DNA of 64,000 nucleotides, taken from the NCBI GenBank assembly GCA_018771605.1, contig CP076324.1, forward strand, positions 1,651,700 to 1,715,699. The letters run 5' to 3'. Positions 63,311 through 64,000 of the stretch are shown one piece after another. The stretch's first letter is position 1. Each line of letters begins with the position of its first letter. This DNA comes from Aquificota bacterium (lineage in GTDB: Bacteria; Aquificota; Aquificia; Aquificales; Aquificaceae). A program made the position numbers and the translations under genes. The notes under the pieces were generated by a model that saw nothing but the letters and a program-made list of their open reading frames with translations, made no database searches and was not told where the DNA came from.

Positions 63311-64000
63311 ATGGAAAAGAAGTGGAGAACGGCTATAACACAACATGTGGGTCATGAAACCTACATAAGAGGCTACAGGCTTTTGGACCTTGTGGGCAAT
63401 CTAAGCTTTGCCCAGGCAATCTATCTTATTCTCAAGGGTGAACTTCCCAACGAAAAAGAATCTAAGATGATGGAAGCTATGTTTGTTTCTGTGATAGACC
63501 ACGGTATTGCTCCACCTTCTGTGATAGCTGCCAGGGCTGTGGCTTCTGGTGGAAACTCTTTAAATGTAGGCGTTGCTGCAGGCGTGCTTGCCTTTGGTTC
63601 AGCCCACGGAGGAGCCTTAGAGGATGCAATGAAGTTCATTCAAGAGGGTGTGGCAAGCCAAAGGCCTGTGGAAGACATAGTTAGAGAATATTTAGAAGCC
63701 AAAAAGCCCATACCGGGCTATGGACATAGGTATTATAAGGACTTTGACCCAAGGACGAAGAGGCTTATGGACATAGCCAAGGAGCTTGGCTTTTATGGGA
63801 AGCATTGCCAGTTTGCAGAAGAGGTGCAAGAGGAGATAGGAAGGCAAAAGGGCAAAAAGTTGGTGCTTAACGTGGATGGTGGCATTGCGGCAGTTGCTTC
63901 AGAGATGGGCTTTGATTGGAGGCTTGGAAAAGGCTTTTTCATCATAGGAAGGGTGCCAGGCCTTGTGGCCCATGTGTATGAAGAGTTAACTATGGAAAAG
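63311..64000 (+). CDS. ccl: Citryl-CoA lyase-like citrate synthase homolog (cut by window edge)
   Basis: At least 230 residues are visible. It is a small citrate synthase-fold protein: AHGGALEDAM carries the first catalytic His, PGYGHRYYKDFDPRT the second, and LNVDGGIAAV the region of the Asp. It lacks the long N-terminus of true citrate synthase. In Hydrogenobacter, citryl-CoA lyase splits citryl-CoA into acetyl-CoA and oxaloacetate after citryl-CoA synthetase, a step of the reductive TCA cycle. A citrate synthase-like alternative is not ruled out. Ribosome binding site GGAGGT lies in the previous gene end. Confidence 0.85.
   Translation, partial: MEKKWRTAITQHVGHETYIRGYRLLDLVGNLSFAQAIYLILKGELPNEKESKMMEAMFVSVIDHGIAPPSVIAARAVASGGNSLNVGVAAGVLAFGSAHGGALEDAMKFIQEGVASQRPVEDIVREYLEAKKPIPGYGHRYYKDFDPRTKRLMDIAKELGFYGKHCQFAEEVQEEIGRQKGKKLVLNVDGGIAAVASEMGFDWRLGKGFFIIGRVPGLVAHVYEELTMEK

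Overview
The window looks like a chromosomal segment of an autotrophic, thermophilic Aquificaceae bacterium (Hydrogenobacter / Thermocrinis / Aquifex relatives). The clues are a citryl-CoA lyase-like gene of the reductive TCA cycle at the right edge, a separately encoded methionyl-tRNA synthetase beta subunit, very tight gene packing with 1-4 base overlaps, many promoters whose -10 box lies only 7-11 bases before the start codon, and lysine/glutamate-rich proteins. I assign the family from gene content only and cannot name a species.

Layout. (1) 1-10,850, minus strand: one long ribosomal-protein (spc plus alpha) operon, rplN-rplX-rplE-rpsN-rpsH-rplF-rplR-rpsE-rpmD-rplO-secY-adk-map-infA-rpmJ-rpsM-rpsK-rpsD-rpoA-rplQ, followed by yggT and tlyA. 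It is driven by two strong tandem promoters and lacks the usual preceding rpsQ. (2) 11,000-18,450, plus strand: a surface lipoprotein gene split by an in-frame amber codon, rplT-pheS-MFS-HD-GYP/GGDEF, a small MITE-like insertion, murF-PilZ, and the tmRNA gene. (3) 18,450-31,000: mixed housekeeping (DUF523/DUF1722 protein, MetRS beta, MoeB/ThiF, an oxygen-sensing di-iron protein, dnaE, a LipS/BioB-like radical SAM operon, MotE/FliJ, cimA, dnaG, a CDGSH protein). (4) 31,000-43,700: an EAL phosphodiesterase translationally coupled to metE and tkt; a secreted subtilisin operon carrying a free-standing propeptide lipoprotein and a PEBP-type protein; valS; fabZ; a second MITE-like repeat. (5) 43,700-52,100, minus: an eight-gene heavy-metal-efflux operon with its own two-component system. 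(6) 52,100-64,000: a lipoate-ligase/DUF116/CODH-epsilon-like fusion, a DegT aminotransferase, motAB from a sigma-28 type promoter, trpS-PHP-small ORF-PTPS, a half-length sulfur oxygenase reductase-like protein, Fe-ADH, a DksA/TraR protein, a SurA/PpiD-like chaperone and partial citryl-CoA lyase.

How the parts fit: the translation machinery dominates the left. A c-di-GMP toolkit (HD-GYP-GGDEF, EAL, PilZ) shares the window with flagellar motor genes (motAB, fliJ, motE). The most promising under-described items are the subtilisin operon with two candidate inhibitors and a Cys-type C-terminal sorting tail, the 151-residue SOR-like protein that keeps all iron ligands, the three-domain lipoate ligase fusion, the MITE with a 19-bp target duplication that regenerates a stop codon and a promoter, and the FNR-like operator on the oxygen-sensing gene. 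No CRISPR array, tRNA, rRNA or transposase gene was seen. No stretch longer than about 300 bases is left without a feature.
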